Shown here: positions 9,803 to 16,753 of the stretch, one piece after another
How positions within the stretch are numbered: the stretch's first letter is position 1
Layout: the number at the start of each line of letters is the position of its first letter
Assembly (NCBI RefSeq): GCF_000954115.1
Contig: NZ_CP010797.1
Coordinates: 3,162,001 to 3,226,000 of the forward strand
DNA length: 64,000 bases
Direction: 5' to 3'
DNA from: Rhodococcus sp. B7740
GTDB lineage: Bacteria > Actinomycetota > Actinomycetes > Mycobacteriales > Mycobacteriaceae
Notes under the pieces: generated by a model
What the model saw: only the letters and a program-made list of their open reading frames with translations
Told to the model about the DNA's origin: nothing
The model's database searches: none
Made by a program: the position numbers and the translations under genes

Positions 9803-11046
9803 CAGATGGTCCCCGCGGCACGGAAGCCGTCGATGGCTTCGCGCGTGAATTCGCCGACGGTGCTGAGGATCTCGTCGGTGTGCTCGCTGAGCTTCGGGCC
9901 GGGCCAGCGCACCGACCCGTCGGTACGACTGAGCCGGGGGAACGTGTTCTGCATCGGCACCTCGCCCAGGGTCGGATGCGGGGTGGTGATGATGGATTTG
10001 CGGGCGATGAACTGCTCGTCGCCCAACATGTCCTCGGGTCGGTAGATCTTGCCGACCGGAACCGAATGCGCGAGCAGTAGCTCTTCGAGTGCACGCGCAT
10101 CGTGCTCGATGGTGAACTTCCCGACCATCGCGTCGAGCTGTTCCTGCCGCTCGCCACGCGCACCGTGCGTGCTGAACTGCGGGTCGGTGGCCAACTCCGG
10201 CATACCCATCGCCTCGGCGAGACGCGCGAACACCGTGTTCTGGTTGGCTGCGATCAGGACCCATCCGCCGTCCGCGGTGGGGTAGACGTTGCTGGGCGCG
10301 ACATTCGGCAGAATGGCACCGCTGCGTTCGCGCTGATAGCCCGAGATGACCCACTCCGGCACAATCGATTCCATGATGCCGAGTACGGCCTCGTAGATGG
10401 CCGAATCCACCACTTGTCCACGGCCACTGCGGGTTCGTTCGTACACCGCACCGAGTGTCCCGATGGCGGCGAACACCGCAGCCAGGGTGTCACCGATCGA
10501 GATTCCGACCCGTGACGGCGGCGTCGAGGGATCTCCCACCACGTAGCGCAGTCCACCCATTGCCTCACCGATGGAGCCGTAGCCTGCGCGCGAGGAGTAC
10601 GGGCCGCTCTGACCGAATCCCGAGACCCGAGCCAGCACCAGACCCGGGTTGTCGGCCGAGAGCGTGTCGTAGTCCATCCCCCACCGCTCCAGGGTTCCCG
10701 GGCGAAAATTCTCGACGACGATGTCGGACCGCGAGATCAACGTCCGCGCGATGCCCTGCCCCTCGGGGGTGCGCAGGTCGACCGTCACCGATTTCTTGTT
10801 GCGACCGACGACCGACCACCACAGCGATTCGCCCTGCGGACGCGTCCGACCCCATTCACGCAATGGGTCTCCGGTTCCCGGCTGCTCGAGCTTGATCACC
10901 TCGGCACCGAGATCGCCGAGAATCTGCCCGCAGAACGGCCCGGCGATCAGCTGACCCATCTCGATGACGCGCAGGCCCTCGAGGGGGCCGGTTGACGCCG
11001 GCCGAGGTGTACTCGTCTCATCCGTGGCTCGATCGTCGACAGTCAC
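9802..11046 (-). CDS. class III (CaiB/BaiF) CoA-transferase
   Basis: Class III CoA-transferases move CoA between carboxylic acids through an enzyme-linked anhydride. The family core is clear: LRVIEMGQLIAGPFCGQILGD, AEVIKLEQP, DIVVENFRPG and the VVDSAIYEAV helix, where E219 occupies the position of the catalytic aspartate of formyl-CoA transferase. I chose the GTG at 11046 because AGAGGAG lies just upstream; an ATG at 11073 would fall inside the putative operator. The length (414 aa) is typical. With the adjoining lyase it would activate a hydroxy-dicarboxylic acid, probably with succinyl-CoA as donor, before cleavage. Confidence 0.88.
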   Translation of the reverse strand: MTVDDRATDETSTPRPASTGPLEGLRVIEMGQLIAGPFCGQILGDLGAEVIKLEQPGTGDPLREWGRTRPQGESLWWSVVGRNKKSVTVDLRTPEGQGIARTLISRSDIVVENFRPGTLERWGMDYDTLSADNPGLVLARVSGFGQSGPYSSRAGYGSIGEAMGGLRYVVGDPSTPPSRVGISIGDTLAAVFAAIGTLGAVYERTRSGRGQVVDSAIYEAVLGIMESIVPEWVISGYQRERSGAILPNVAPSNVYPTADGGWVLIAANQNTVFARLAEAMGMPELATDPQFSTHGARGERQEQLDAMVGKFTIEHDARALEELLLAHSVPVGKIYRPEDMLGDEQFIARKSIITTPHPTLGEVPMQNTFPRLSRTDGSVRWPGPKLSEHTDEILSTVGEFTREAIDGFRAAGTI

Positions 11047-11059
11047 AGCTTCTCCTCTA

Positions 11060-11072
11060 TTGCATGCAATCA
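11060..11072. promoter_or_regulatory. putative GntR operator, copy 1
   Basis: TTGCATGCAATCA, at the heart of the perfect 12-bp palindrome ATTGCATGCAAT (11059-11070). It lies directly upstream of the ribosome-binding site of the CoA-transferase gene. A second copy of TTGCATRCAATCA sits 62 bp away, and short palindromes of this kind in a divergent gap are typical of FadR-type GntR repressors. The regulator is inferred to be the one encoded at 8209-8877. Confidence 0.7.
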
Positions 11073-11121
11073 ATGTGTAGTTCCAGTCTCTGGCCCAGTT
11101 CTACCAGCAATCGGTGTTGTT

Positions 11122-11134
11122 TTGCATACAATCA
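11122..11134. promoter_or_regulatory. putative GntR operator, copy 2
   Basis: TTGCATACAATCA, one base different from the copy at 11060-11072 and in the same orientation. It lies about 80 bp upstream of the transporter start, so the two copies cover both sides of the divergent gap and could control both transcription units together. Confidence 0.7.
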
Positions 11135-11214
11135 GGTTGACGTAGTGATCCGCAACACATACCGTTGCGGCAGCCCGATCCCCTCATCGCGCATCGAGAT
11201 TTCAGGAGAGTTCG

Positions 11215-12561
11215 TTGACGTCAACCCGCCCGACCGAATCCGAAGTCGACACCCAGGACGGTGAACGCGCGTCGGACATGAATTCGACCCTCGGTTTGCC
11301 GATGCGCTGGTTCGTACCCATGGCGGTGGCGATCGTCGTGCTGGCGTACCTGTTCACCCCCGCGAAGGGAATGACGGCGGGCTTCGCCACCACGATGGCC
11401 CTCGGCGGCCTGCTGATGGTGATGGGTAACGCGATCCCGTGGTTCAACCGCATCGGCGGTGGCGTCATCCTCGCCATCCTGGTTCCGGCCGTGCTGTTCA
11501 GCTACAACCTGATGCCCGAGCGCACCGCTACGGCGATCGACGACTTCTACACCCTGTCGGCGTTCGGTGAATTCGTCGTCGCCGCATTGATAGTCGGCAG
11601 CATCCTCGGAATGGACCGCTCTCTGCTGATCAAGGCGGGTTCGCGCATCATCGTGCCGATCGTGGCCACCATCGCGGTGTGTTTCGCTCTGTTCGGATTC
11701 ATCGGGTATCTCACCGGATACGGACTCGGCAAGATGTTGTTCTACGTCGTCGGGCCCGTTCTCGGTGGAGGCGTTGCGGCAGGGGCCATTCCGATCTCCG
11801 AGATCATCGCGCAGAACACCGGCGGAGCCTCGACCGACTACCTGTCGATGCTCGTGCCCGCAGTCGTCGTGGCCAACACCGTCTGCATCGTCGTGGCGGG
11901 TGCGCTGGCGTGGCTCGGCAGGCGAAAGCCGAACCTGTTCCCCCGCTTCAACGGCAACGGCGAACTTGCCGTCACGAAGTCGAAGATGATCGTGCCGGTG
12001 GGCAGAGCAGTGTCCTCGGCAGACGCCGTTCGCAGCTCCATCATCGGATTGTTCACTGCCGGAATGCTGTTCATGATCGCCGACGCCATGTCGTTCTACC
12101 TCCCCTCGATCCACAGCTACGTCTTCCTGATCGTGTTGTGCGCCATCGCGAAGATCTTCCTGCCCATCCCGGACTTCCTGGTTCAGGGTGCGGACATCTG
12201 GTACAAACTCGTCGCAAGCGCCTTCATCCCGGCCATCCTGGTGGCAGTGAGCATCGTGGCGATCGACTTCAAGCAGGTGCTGACCCTGCTCAACGATCCC
12301 GTGTACATGTTCTCCACCATCGCAGTCGTTTTCGTCGCCCTGTTCGCCGCCGGATTCGTGGGATGGCTGGTACATCTGCACTTCATCGAATCGGCAATCT
12401 CGGGCGGACTCGGTCTGGCCGACTTCGGCTCGAGCGGCGACCTGGCCGTACTGGGTGCCGCGAATCGACTGGAACTGCTTCCCTTCCTGTCCATCTCGTC
12501 ACGCATCGGTGGCGGACTGGTGGTGTTGACTCTGTCGATCCTGGGGCCTCTCGTGCTGTGA
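11215..12561 (+). CDS. 2-hydroxycarboxylate transporter family (CitS/CitP-like)
   Basis: A 448-residue membrane protein with about eleven hydrophobic spans and the paired glycine-rich re-entrant regions of the 2HCT family (VLGGGVAAGAIPISEI in the first half, ISGGLGLADFGSSGDLAVLG in the second). Family members import citrate, malate or related 2-hydroxy acids with Na+ or H+, or in exchange for product. The TTG start has AGGAG six bases upstream. It diverges from the CoA-transferase/lyase operon across the gap holding the GntR sites, so it most likely brings in the acid that those enzymes degrade. Citramalate is itself a 2-hydroxy acid and fits all three proteins. Confidence 0.88.
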   Translation: MTSTRPTESEVDTQDGERASDMNSTLGLPMRWFVPMAVAIVVLAYLFTPAKGMTAGFATTMALGGLLMVMGNAIPWFNRIGGGVILAILVPAVLFSYNLMPERTATAIDDFYTLSAFGEFVVAALIVGSILGMDRSLLIKAGSRIIVPIVATIAVCFALFGFIGYLTGYGLGKMLFYVVGPVLGGGVAAGAIPISEIIAQNTGGASTDYLSMLVPAVVVANTVCIVVAGALAWLGRRKPNLFPRFNGNGELAVTKSKMIVPVGRAVSSADAVRSSIIGLFTAGMLFMIADAMSFYLPSIHSYVFLIVLCAIAKIFLPIPDFLVQGADIWYKLVASAFIPAILVAVSIVAIDFKQVLTLLNDPVYMFSTIAVVFVALFAAGFVGWLVHLHFIESAISGGLGLADFGSSGDLAVLGAANRLELLPFLSISSRIGGGLVVLTLSILGPLVL

Positions 12562-12599
12562 CGCGCGACCTGGCACCCACCCGCCGAAGCCGAGCGGTA

Positions 12600-12614
12600 T
12601 GGAACAACGTTCCA
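12600..12614. promoter_or_regulatory. TetR operator TGGAAC-N3-GTTCCA, copy 1
   Basis: TGGAACAACGTTCCA is an inverted repeat with 6-bp arms and a 3-bp centre, 20 bp before the TetR start at 12634. The same element occurs twice more in front of the monooxygenase at 13389. The placement points to autorepression by the TetR protein. Confidence 0.8.
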
Positions 12615-12633
12615 GTTGTGGCAGGATCTGGCC

Positions 12634-13296
12634 ATGACGAACACGAAGCCGACATCAGCGCGACGTTCGGATGCTCTGTCGAAAGAGCGCATCGTGACGG
12701 TGGCGATCGAGATGCTCGATGAGGGCGGAACCGACGCGTTGACGTTCCGCACTCTGGCCGCACGTTTGTCGACAGGCCCCGGAGCGCTGTACCACCACCT
12801 CGGCAACAGAGACGATCTGCTGGCGGCAGCGGCCGAAACCGTCATGGCATCGGCCCTCGAATCATCGTCCGAGAACGGTGCGGCAGAACATGATGTTCGC
12901 GGCCTGATGATGAGAGTGTTCGACGTGATCACCACTCGCCCATGGGTGGCAACGCAACTCGCCGCAGCTCCGTGGCAGCCGGCCATCCTGCATCTGTTCG
13001 ACCGCATCGGAACCGAACTCAACACACGCGGAGTTCCGCAGGATGCGCAGTTCGACGCCGCATCCGTCCTTCTGTACCACGCTATCGGGGTTGCGAGTCA
13101 GCGCGATGCCGGGAGGGAACTGGCCACCACGGTGACGGACCGTGCGGCATTTCTCGACTCCACGCGCACAGCAGTGACGGACACCGGCGACTATCCGTTC
13201 CTGACTCGGATCGCGTCGCAGTTCGCAAGCCACGACGACCGCGAGCAGTTCCGGGCCGGAGTCGACATCATCCTGGCCGGCATCGACCGAGGTTGA
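12634..13296 (+). CDS. TetR-family repressor
   Basis: A 220-residue TetR protein. The N-terminal helix-turn-helix covers about residues 13-60, with recognition region AARLSTGPGALYHHLGNRDDL. The C-terminal half (PWVATQLAAAPWQPAILHLFDRIG onward) resembles the ligand-binding domain of TetR proteins that sense drugs or hydrophobic compounds. I chose ATG 12634 over an in-frame GTG at 12616 because the latter nearly abuts the operator. The TGGAAC-N3-GTTCCA palindrome in front of it and in front of the next gene indicates that it represses itself and the flavin monooxygenase. Confidence 0.88.
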   Translation: MTNTKPTSARRSDALSKERIVTVAIEMLDEGGTDALTFRTLAARLSTGPGALYHHLGNRDDLLAAAAETVMASALESSSENGAAEHDVRGLMMRVFDVITTRPWVATQLAAAPWQPAILHLFDRIGTELNTRGVPQDAQFDAASVLLYHAIGVASQRDAGRELATTVTDRAAFLDSTRTAVTDTGDYPFLTRIASQFASHDDREQFRAGVDIILAGIDRG

Positions 13297-13331
13297 ACCG
13301 ACCGCCAGCCGACACCCCCGCTTGACAGGCT

Positions 13332-13346
13332 TGGAACAGTGTTCCA
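13332..13346. promoter_or_regulatory. TetR operator TGGAAC-N3-GTTCCA, copy 2
   Basis: TGGAACAGTGTTCCA begins four bases after a TTGACA box (13322-13327). It therefore occupies the spacer of the likely promoter (a weak -10, CATTCT, at 13345-13350), the classic position for blocking RNA polymerase. Confidence 0.8.
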
Positions 13347-13353
13347 TTCTTGG

Positions 13354-13370
13354 TTGGAACGGCGTTCCAA
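13354..13370. promoter_or_regulatory. TetR operator TTGGAAC-N3-GTTCCAA, copy 3
   Basis: This copy has 7-bp arms around GGC. Its centre is 23 bp from that of copy 2, about two helical turns, so two repressor dimers could bind the same DNA face. It ends 18 bp before the monooxygenase ATG. Confidence 0.8.
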
Positions 13371-13388
13371 CAACGAGCGGAGACAGTC

Positions 13389-14543
13389 ATGGGTTCATCC
13401 ATCTCGATCATCGGTGCAGGCCTCGGCGGCCTGGTGCTGGCACGAGTACTGCACGTGCACGGAATCGCCGCCACGGTGTACGAGGCCGACGCCACGCCTG
13501 ACGTGCGCACCCAGGGCGGGCAGCTCGACATCCACGAGCACGACGGGCAAGTCGCCCTGGCCGCAGCCGGGCTGACAGAGCAGTTTCGGGCCATCATTCA
13601 CGAGGGAGGCGAAGCGACTCGCGTACTACGCCCGAACGGCGAGGCTCTGTTCGACGAATCCGACGACGGCACCGGAGGTCGACCGGAGGTGCTGCGCGGC
13701 GACCTGCGACGCATTCTGCTCGACTCACTGCCCGCCGACACCGTTCAGTGGGGCCACAAGCTCGCCTCCGCGCGCCCGCTGGGCAATGGGCAACACGACA
13801 TCGAGTTCGAGAACGGAACCACCACGGTCAGTGATCTGCTCGTCGGCGCCGACGGCGCGTGGTCACGAGTCCGATCTCTGCTCTCCGCCGCCGTGCCCGA
13901 ATATGTGGGCACGGTCTTCATCGAGACCTACCTGCACGACGTCGATGCGCGTCACCCCGCCACCGCCCGGGCAGTCGGTGGTGGCGCAATGTTCGCCCTC
14001 AGCCCGGGTAAGGGAATCACCGTGCACCGAGAGGTCGGCGGCATCCTGCACACCTACGTTCAGCTCAACCGCAGCCCCGAGTGGATCGACTCGATCGATT
14101 TCTCCGACGCCGCTTCCGCCAAAGCAACGATCGCAGCCGAGTTCGACGGGTGGGCAACGGAATTGACGGCGTTGATCACCGACGGGGAGACCGCGCTGGT
14201 TCCCCGCAGGATCTTCACGCTGCCCAACGACCACCACTGGGATCACACATCGGGAGTGACACTCCTGGGCGACGCCGCGCACCTGATGCCGCCATCCGGC
14301 GACGGCGCGAATCTGGCGATGTTCGACGGTGCCGAACTCGCTCGCGCGATCGCCGATCACCGCGGCGACCTCGACACAGCTCTGTCGGTCTTCGAGAAGG
14401 CCATGTTCACCCGAAGTGAAGCGGTGGCCGTCCAGGCACACGAAACGCTCGACCTGTGTCTCGGGGAACGATCACCGTTCGGGCTGATCGACCTGATCAC
14501 CGGCGTCACCACCGGCAGCTCCGGTGATCGCCTCGCGCAGTAG
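13389..14543 (+). CDS. TetX-like FAD-dependent monooxygenase
   Basis: A 384-residue class A flavoprotein monooxygenase. The FAD-binding GxGxxG is at residues 9-14 (GAGLGG), an FAD/NADPH motif lies in LLVGADGAWSRVR, and the second FAD motif GDAAHLMPPSGDGAN has D295. The spacing and the MPPSGDGANLAM loop are like the TetX tetracycline-hydroxylating group and its many actinobacterial relatives, which oxidise aromatic or polyketide substrates with NADPH and O2. I chose the ATG at 13389, downstream of the two operators; an upstream ATG at 13350 lies between them. Control by the adjacent TetR suggests it is induced by its substrate. Whether it inactivates an antibiotic is unknown. Confidence 0.88.
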   Translation: MGSSISIIGAGLGGLVLARVLHVHGIAATVYEADATPDVRTQGGQLDIHEHDGQVALAAAGLTEQFRAIIHEGGEATRVLRPNGEALFDESDDGTGGRPEVLRGDLRRILLDSLPADTVQWGHKLASARPLGNGQHDIEFENGTTTVSDLLVGADGAWSRVRSLLSAAVPEYVGTVFIETYLHDVDARHPATARAVGGGAMFALSPGKGITVHREVGGILHTYVQLNRSPEWIDSIDFSDAASAKATIAAEFDGWATELTALITDGETALVPRRIFTLPNDHHWDHTSGVTLLGDAAHLMPPSGDGANLAMFDGAELARAIADHRGDLDTALSVFEKAMFTRSEAVAVQAHETLDLCLGERSPFGLIDLITGVTTGSSGDRLAQ

Positions 14544-14617
14544 CACATTCGCTGTCCGCCGCGATGTCGAGTGCGAGGGTGGGACCCAACCGCCTCCATG
14601 TCGGTCATGATGTACCG

Positions 14618-14902
14618 GTGCCGACTACCGATCCGTTCCATGCCCTCGTTCTGATGAACGCAGTGTTCGCCTCTGCCGCATGGAGTCTCGCCAAGCCCTC
14701 GTGGCCCGCAGCGATATCGCTGGTTGTTGCCTCCATCCTGTGGTTGTTCTTCAACGCCCCCATCGAAGGCGCGGTGTTGTACGTGGTCGACTCGGACAGA
14801 GGGTTGACCGAATCCGACTTCCTCACTGTGGCCGGGGTGATCCTGGCTGGGGTGACTGTTGCCAGAGTCCGTCGCGGCCGGCGACCGGGCGTCGACTCCT
14901 GA
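14618..14902 (+). CDS. small membrane protein of unknown function
   Basis: A 94-residue frame starting at GTG 14618 (VPTTDPFHALV). It has two hydrophobic spans (about residues 8-48) and a third near the C-terminus (LTVAGVILAGVTVARV), ending in a basic tail RVRRGRRPG. I do not recognise a family. Codon use is like that of the neighbours, but the start is uncertain (an in-frame start at 14564 also exists) and no good ribosome-binding site is visible. Confidence 0.5.
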   Translation: MPTTDPFHALVLMNAVFASAAWSLAKPSWPAAISLVVASILWLFFNAPIEGAVLYVVDSDRGLTESDFLTVAGVILAGVTVARVRRGRRPGVDS

Positions 14903-14976
14903 GCTGGTACGTCGTCGGTCAGATGTAGTCCTGTAGACGGATGCGCAGTCGAGTACCCGGTGATTGACTCTTCCCC

Positions 14977-15774
14977 GTGAGTCGTCCGATGAGTGTGCTC
15001 GTCACCCGAAGTCGCTGGTCGATCGTCGTATTGGCATGCGGCGGGGCGGCGTTGGTGGCCGCGTTCGTACTCGGCCCAGCTGCGTTGCTGCGCGGACGCT
15101 ATCCGCAGTTCCAGGATCCATCCGTCATGGGTGAGTTGCTCGGCCGCGGCGTGGTCGAGTACTGGGGTAACGGCGTCCGCACCTACCCTCCCGGCTTGGC
15201 GGAGATGGTGGACTACTGGTTCGAGTGGCACGCGATCAAGATCGTCATCTCGGTGCTGCTGACCGTGGTTCTGGGTCTGCTCGCGGCGACTCTGTGGCGG
15301 CGATCTCTGACGGCAGGCGTAGGTTACGTGGTCGCTGCGGCCACTACGACTGTGCTGTCGTTGTTTTCGGTGTTCGTGGCTGTGCTCAACATCCAGTCGA
15401 CGGTCGCACCCGTGGTCGCCCTGCTTCCGATGCTCTCCGCTGACAATGCGGACGGGCGAGCGGCGCAGTCTCTGATCGAGAACGGCGTGCAGAGTGGAGA
15501 CACCAGGCCGCCTCTGCTCGAGTTGCTCACACAGGTCGAGCACTACAACTGGGCGGTGATCGTCGCTACCGCAGTGGTGATCGCGGTCGTCGGTACCGGA
15601 GCCGTGATCGCCTTCCGACGCTACGGATCGTCGGACGGTGCTCACCGTCGAATGTTCGTCATCCTCGGATCGCTCGGCGCGGTGATGACGATCGCGATGG
15701 CGCTGCTGTTCGTCGCGGCCGTCGTTGCCGTCGTCGATCCCAGCGCAGCCCTGCTCGGCGCGGTCGGTCTCTGA
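14977..15774 (+). CDS. multi-span membrane protein of unknown function
   Basis: A 265-residue protein with an N-terminal signal-anchor (SIVVLACGGAALVAAFVLGPAALL), a polar extracytoplasmic stretch of about 50 residues, and three or four further spans (IVISVLLTVVLGLLAATLW, GVGYVVAAATTTVLSLFSVF, WAVIVATAVVIAVVGTGAVI, and the hydrophobic C-terminal region). The GTG at 14977 and an ATG at 14989 are both possible starts. No known domain is recognised. It converges with another membrane protein gene 2 bp away. Function cannot be assigned from sequence or context. Confidence 0.7.
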   Translation: MSRPMSVLVTRSRWSIVVLACGGAALVAAFVLGPAALLRGRYPQFQDPSVMGELLGRGVVEYWGNGVRTYPPGLAEMVDYWFEWHAIKIVISVLLTVVLGLLAATLWRRSLTAGVGYVVAAATTTVLSLFSVFVAVLNIQSTVAPVVALLPMLSADNADGRAAQSLIENGVQSGDTRPPLLELLTQVEHYNWAVIVATAVVIAVVGTGAVIAFRRYGSSDGAHRRMFVILGSLGAVMTIAMALLFVAAVVAVVDPSAALLGAVGL

Positions 15775-15776
15775 CT

Positions 15777-16184
15777 CTATTGCCGGCTGCGATCGCGGGC
15801 ACGTGCACGGAATTGGCCGAGTGCGAGGACGATCAACGCGACTCCCAACAGCGTGAGGGGAATGTGGGCGAGGGGCGCGTAGATGTCGAGTACGACGAGC
15901 TGCCACACCACCCACCCGATGGTCACCAGTCCCACACACGCGACGTACACCGCCGCTTCGGACGCATCGACGAGCACCGCGGCCACGCAGATCAACGGCC
16001 CGAGACCGAGAAAGAACAGCACGAACAACCCGGATACGCGGTAGTCCCAGGTGTGCCACGAAGGGAGCATTCCGACGTCTAACCCGAGCGACCGCCCACT
16101 GGGGTCGGAGGTCAGGGACAGTCCGTTGAACATCCCGGCTGCACCGAGCACGATCAGCAATGCCACCGTCGAGAGCTTGTTCAC
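15777..16184 (-). CDS. small membrane protein of unknown function
   Basis: Four hydrophobic spans fill this 135-residue frame (STVALLIVLGAAGMF, VSGLFVLFFLGLGPLICVAAVL, AVYVACVGLVTIGWVVWQLV, and PLTLLGVALIVLALGQF), with a basic C-terminus. I favour the GTG at 16184 because the first span follows at once; upstream in-frame starts as far as 16292 would add a polar N-terminus. No family is recognised. It converges on the membrane protein gene at 14977. Confidence 0.6.
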   Translation of the reverse strand: MNKLSTVALLIVLGAAGMFNGLSLTSDPSGRSLGLDVGMLPSWHTWDYRVSGLFVLFFLGLGPLICVAAVLVDASEAAVYVACVGLVTIGWVVWQLVVLDIYAPLAHIPLTLLGVALIVLALGQFRARARDRSRQ

Positions 16185-16309
16185 GGTGGCGTCATGAGTT
16201 GGTCGTCCTTCGGTCGTGGCCGCCGCACCCCGGCGTAGCTGTTGATCCTGCCAGAAGGAGGCCGCTCGGTCTTGTTCTATCCGAGAAAGCACTATGCGAG
16301 ACTCAGCGT

Positions 16310-16753
16310 ATGAGCATCAAGCTCGAAAACGTCGGCATCGCCGTCCGCGACATCGAAGCCACGATCGACTTCTTCACCGAGCTCGGCCTCACGGTCCTCG
16401 GCCGCGACACGGTCAGCGGTGAGTGGGCGGACATCGCCGTCGGCCTCGACGGCAACCACGCCAAGATCGCAGTGTTGCAAACCCCGGACGGCCTCGGCCG
16501 TATCGAGCTTTTCGAGTACATCCACCCCGATGCCATCGAGACGACGCCGACGCTGCCCAACGAGATCGGCATGCACCGCATCGCGTTCTCGGTCGACGAC
16601 ATCGACGCCGCTCTGGCGATTGCAGCTCGCCACGGTTACTTACCCCTGCGAGGCGTGGCCGATTACGAGGGCGTCTACAAGCTCACCTACCTCCGCGGGC
16701 CGAGCGGCATTCTTCTGATGTTCGCCCAATCGCTTTCGACTCCCGAAAGCTAG
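16310..16753 (+). CDS. VOC-family (glyoxalase/epimerase-like) protein
   Basis: A 147-residue protein with two beta-alpha-beta-beta-beta modules, first KLENVGIAVRDIEATIDFFTE, second IGMHRIAFSVDDIDAALAIA. Candidate metal ligands are in the first strand of the second module (H in MHRIAF) and E in GRIELFEY. This arrangement is found in methylmalonyl-CoA epimerases, glyoxalases and fosfomycin-resistance-like proteins. Its ATG follows a gap after a divergent membrane protein, and its stop overlaps that of leuA on the other strand (CTAG). The reaction is unknown. Confidence 0.78.
   Translation: MSIKLENVGIAVRDIEATIDFFTELGLTVLGRDTVSGEWADIAVGLDGNHAKIAVLQTPDGLGRIELFEYIHPDAIETTPTLPNEIGMHRIAFSVDDIDAALAIAARHGYLPLRGVADYEGVYKLTYLRGPSGILLMFAQSLSTPES

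Noticed and set aside
12530..14970. Single TTGACT hexamers at about 12525 and 14964
   Set aside because: They lack the inverted AGTCAA arm. The first is inside a coding region and the second is in a gap unrelated to the cluster.
14605..16059. A 484-codon open frame on the minus strand
   Set aside because: Antisense to the membrane protein gene at 14977; the translation is polar and His/Arg-rich without any domain.
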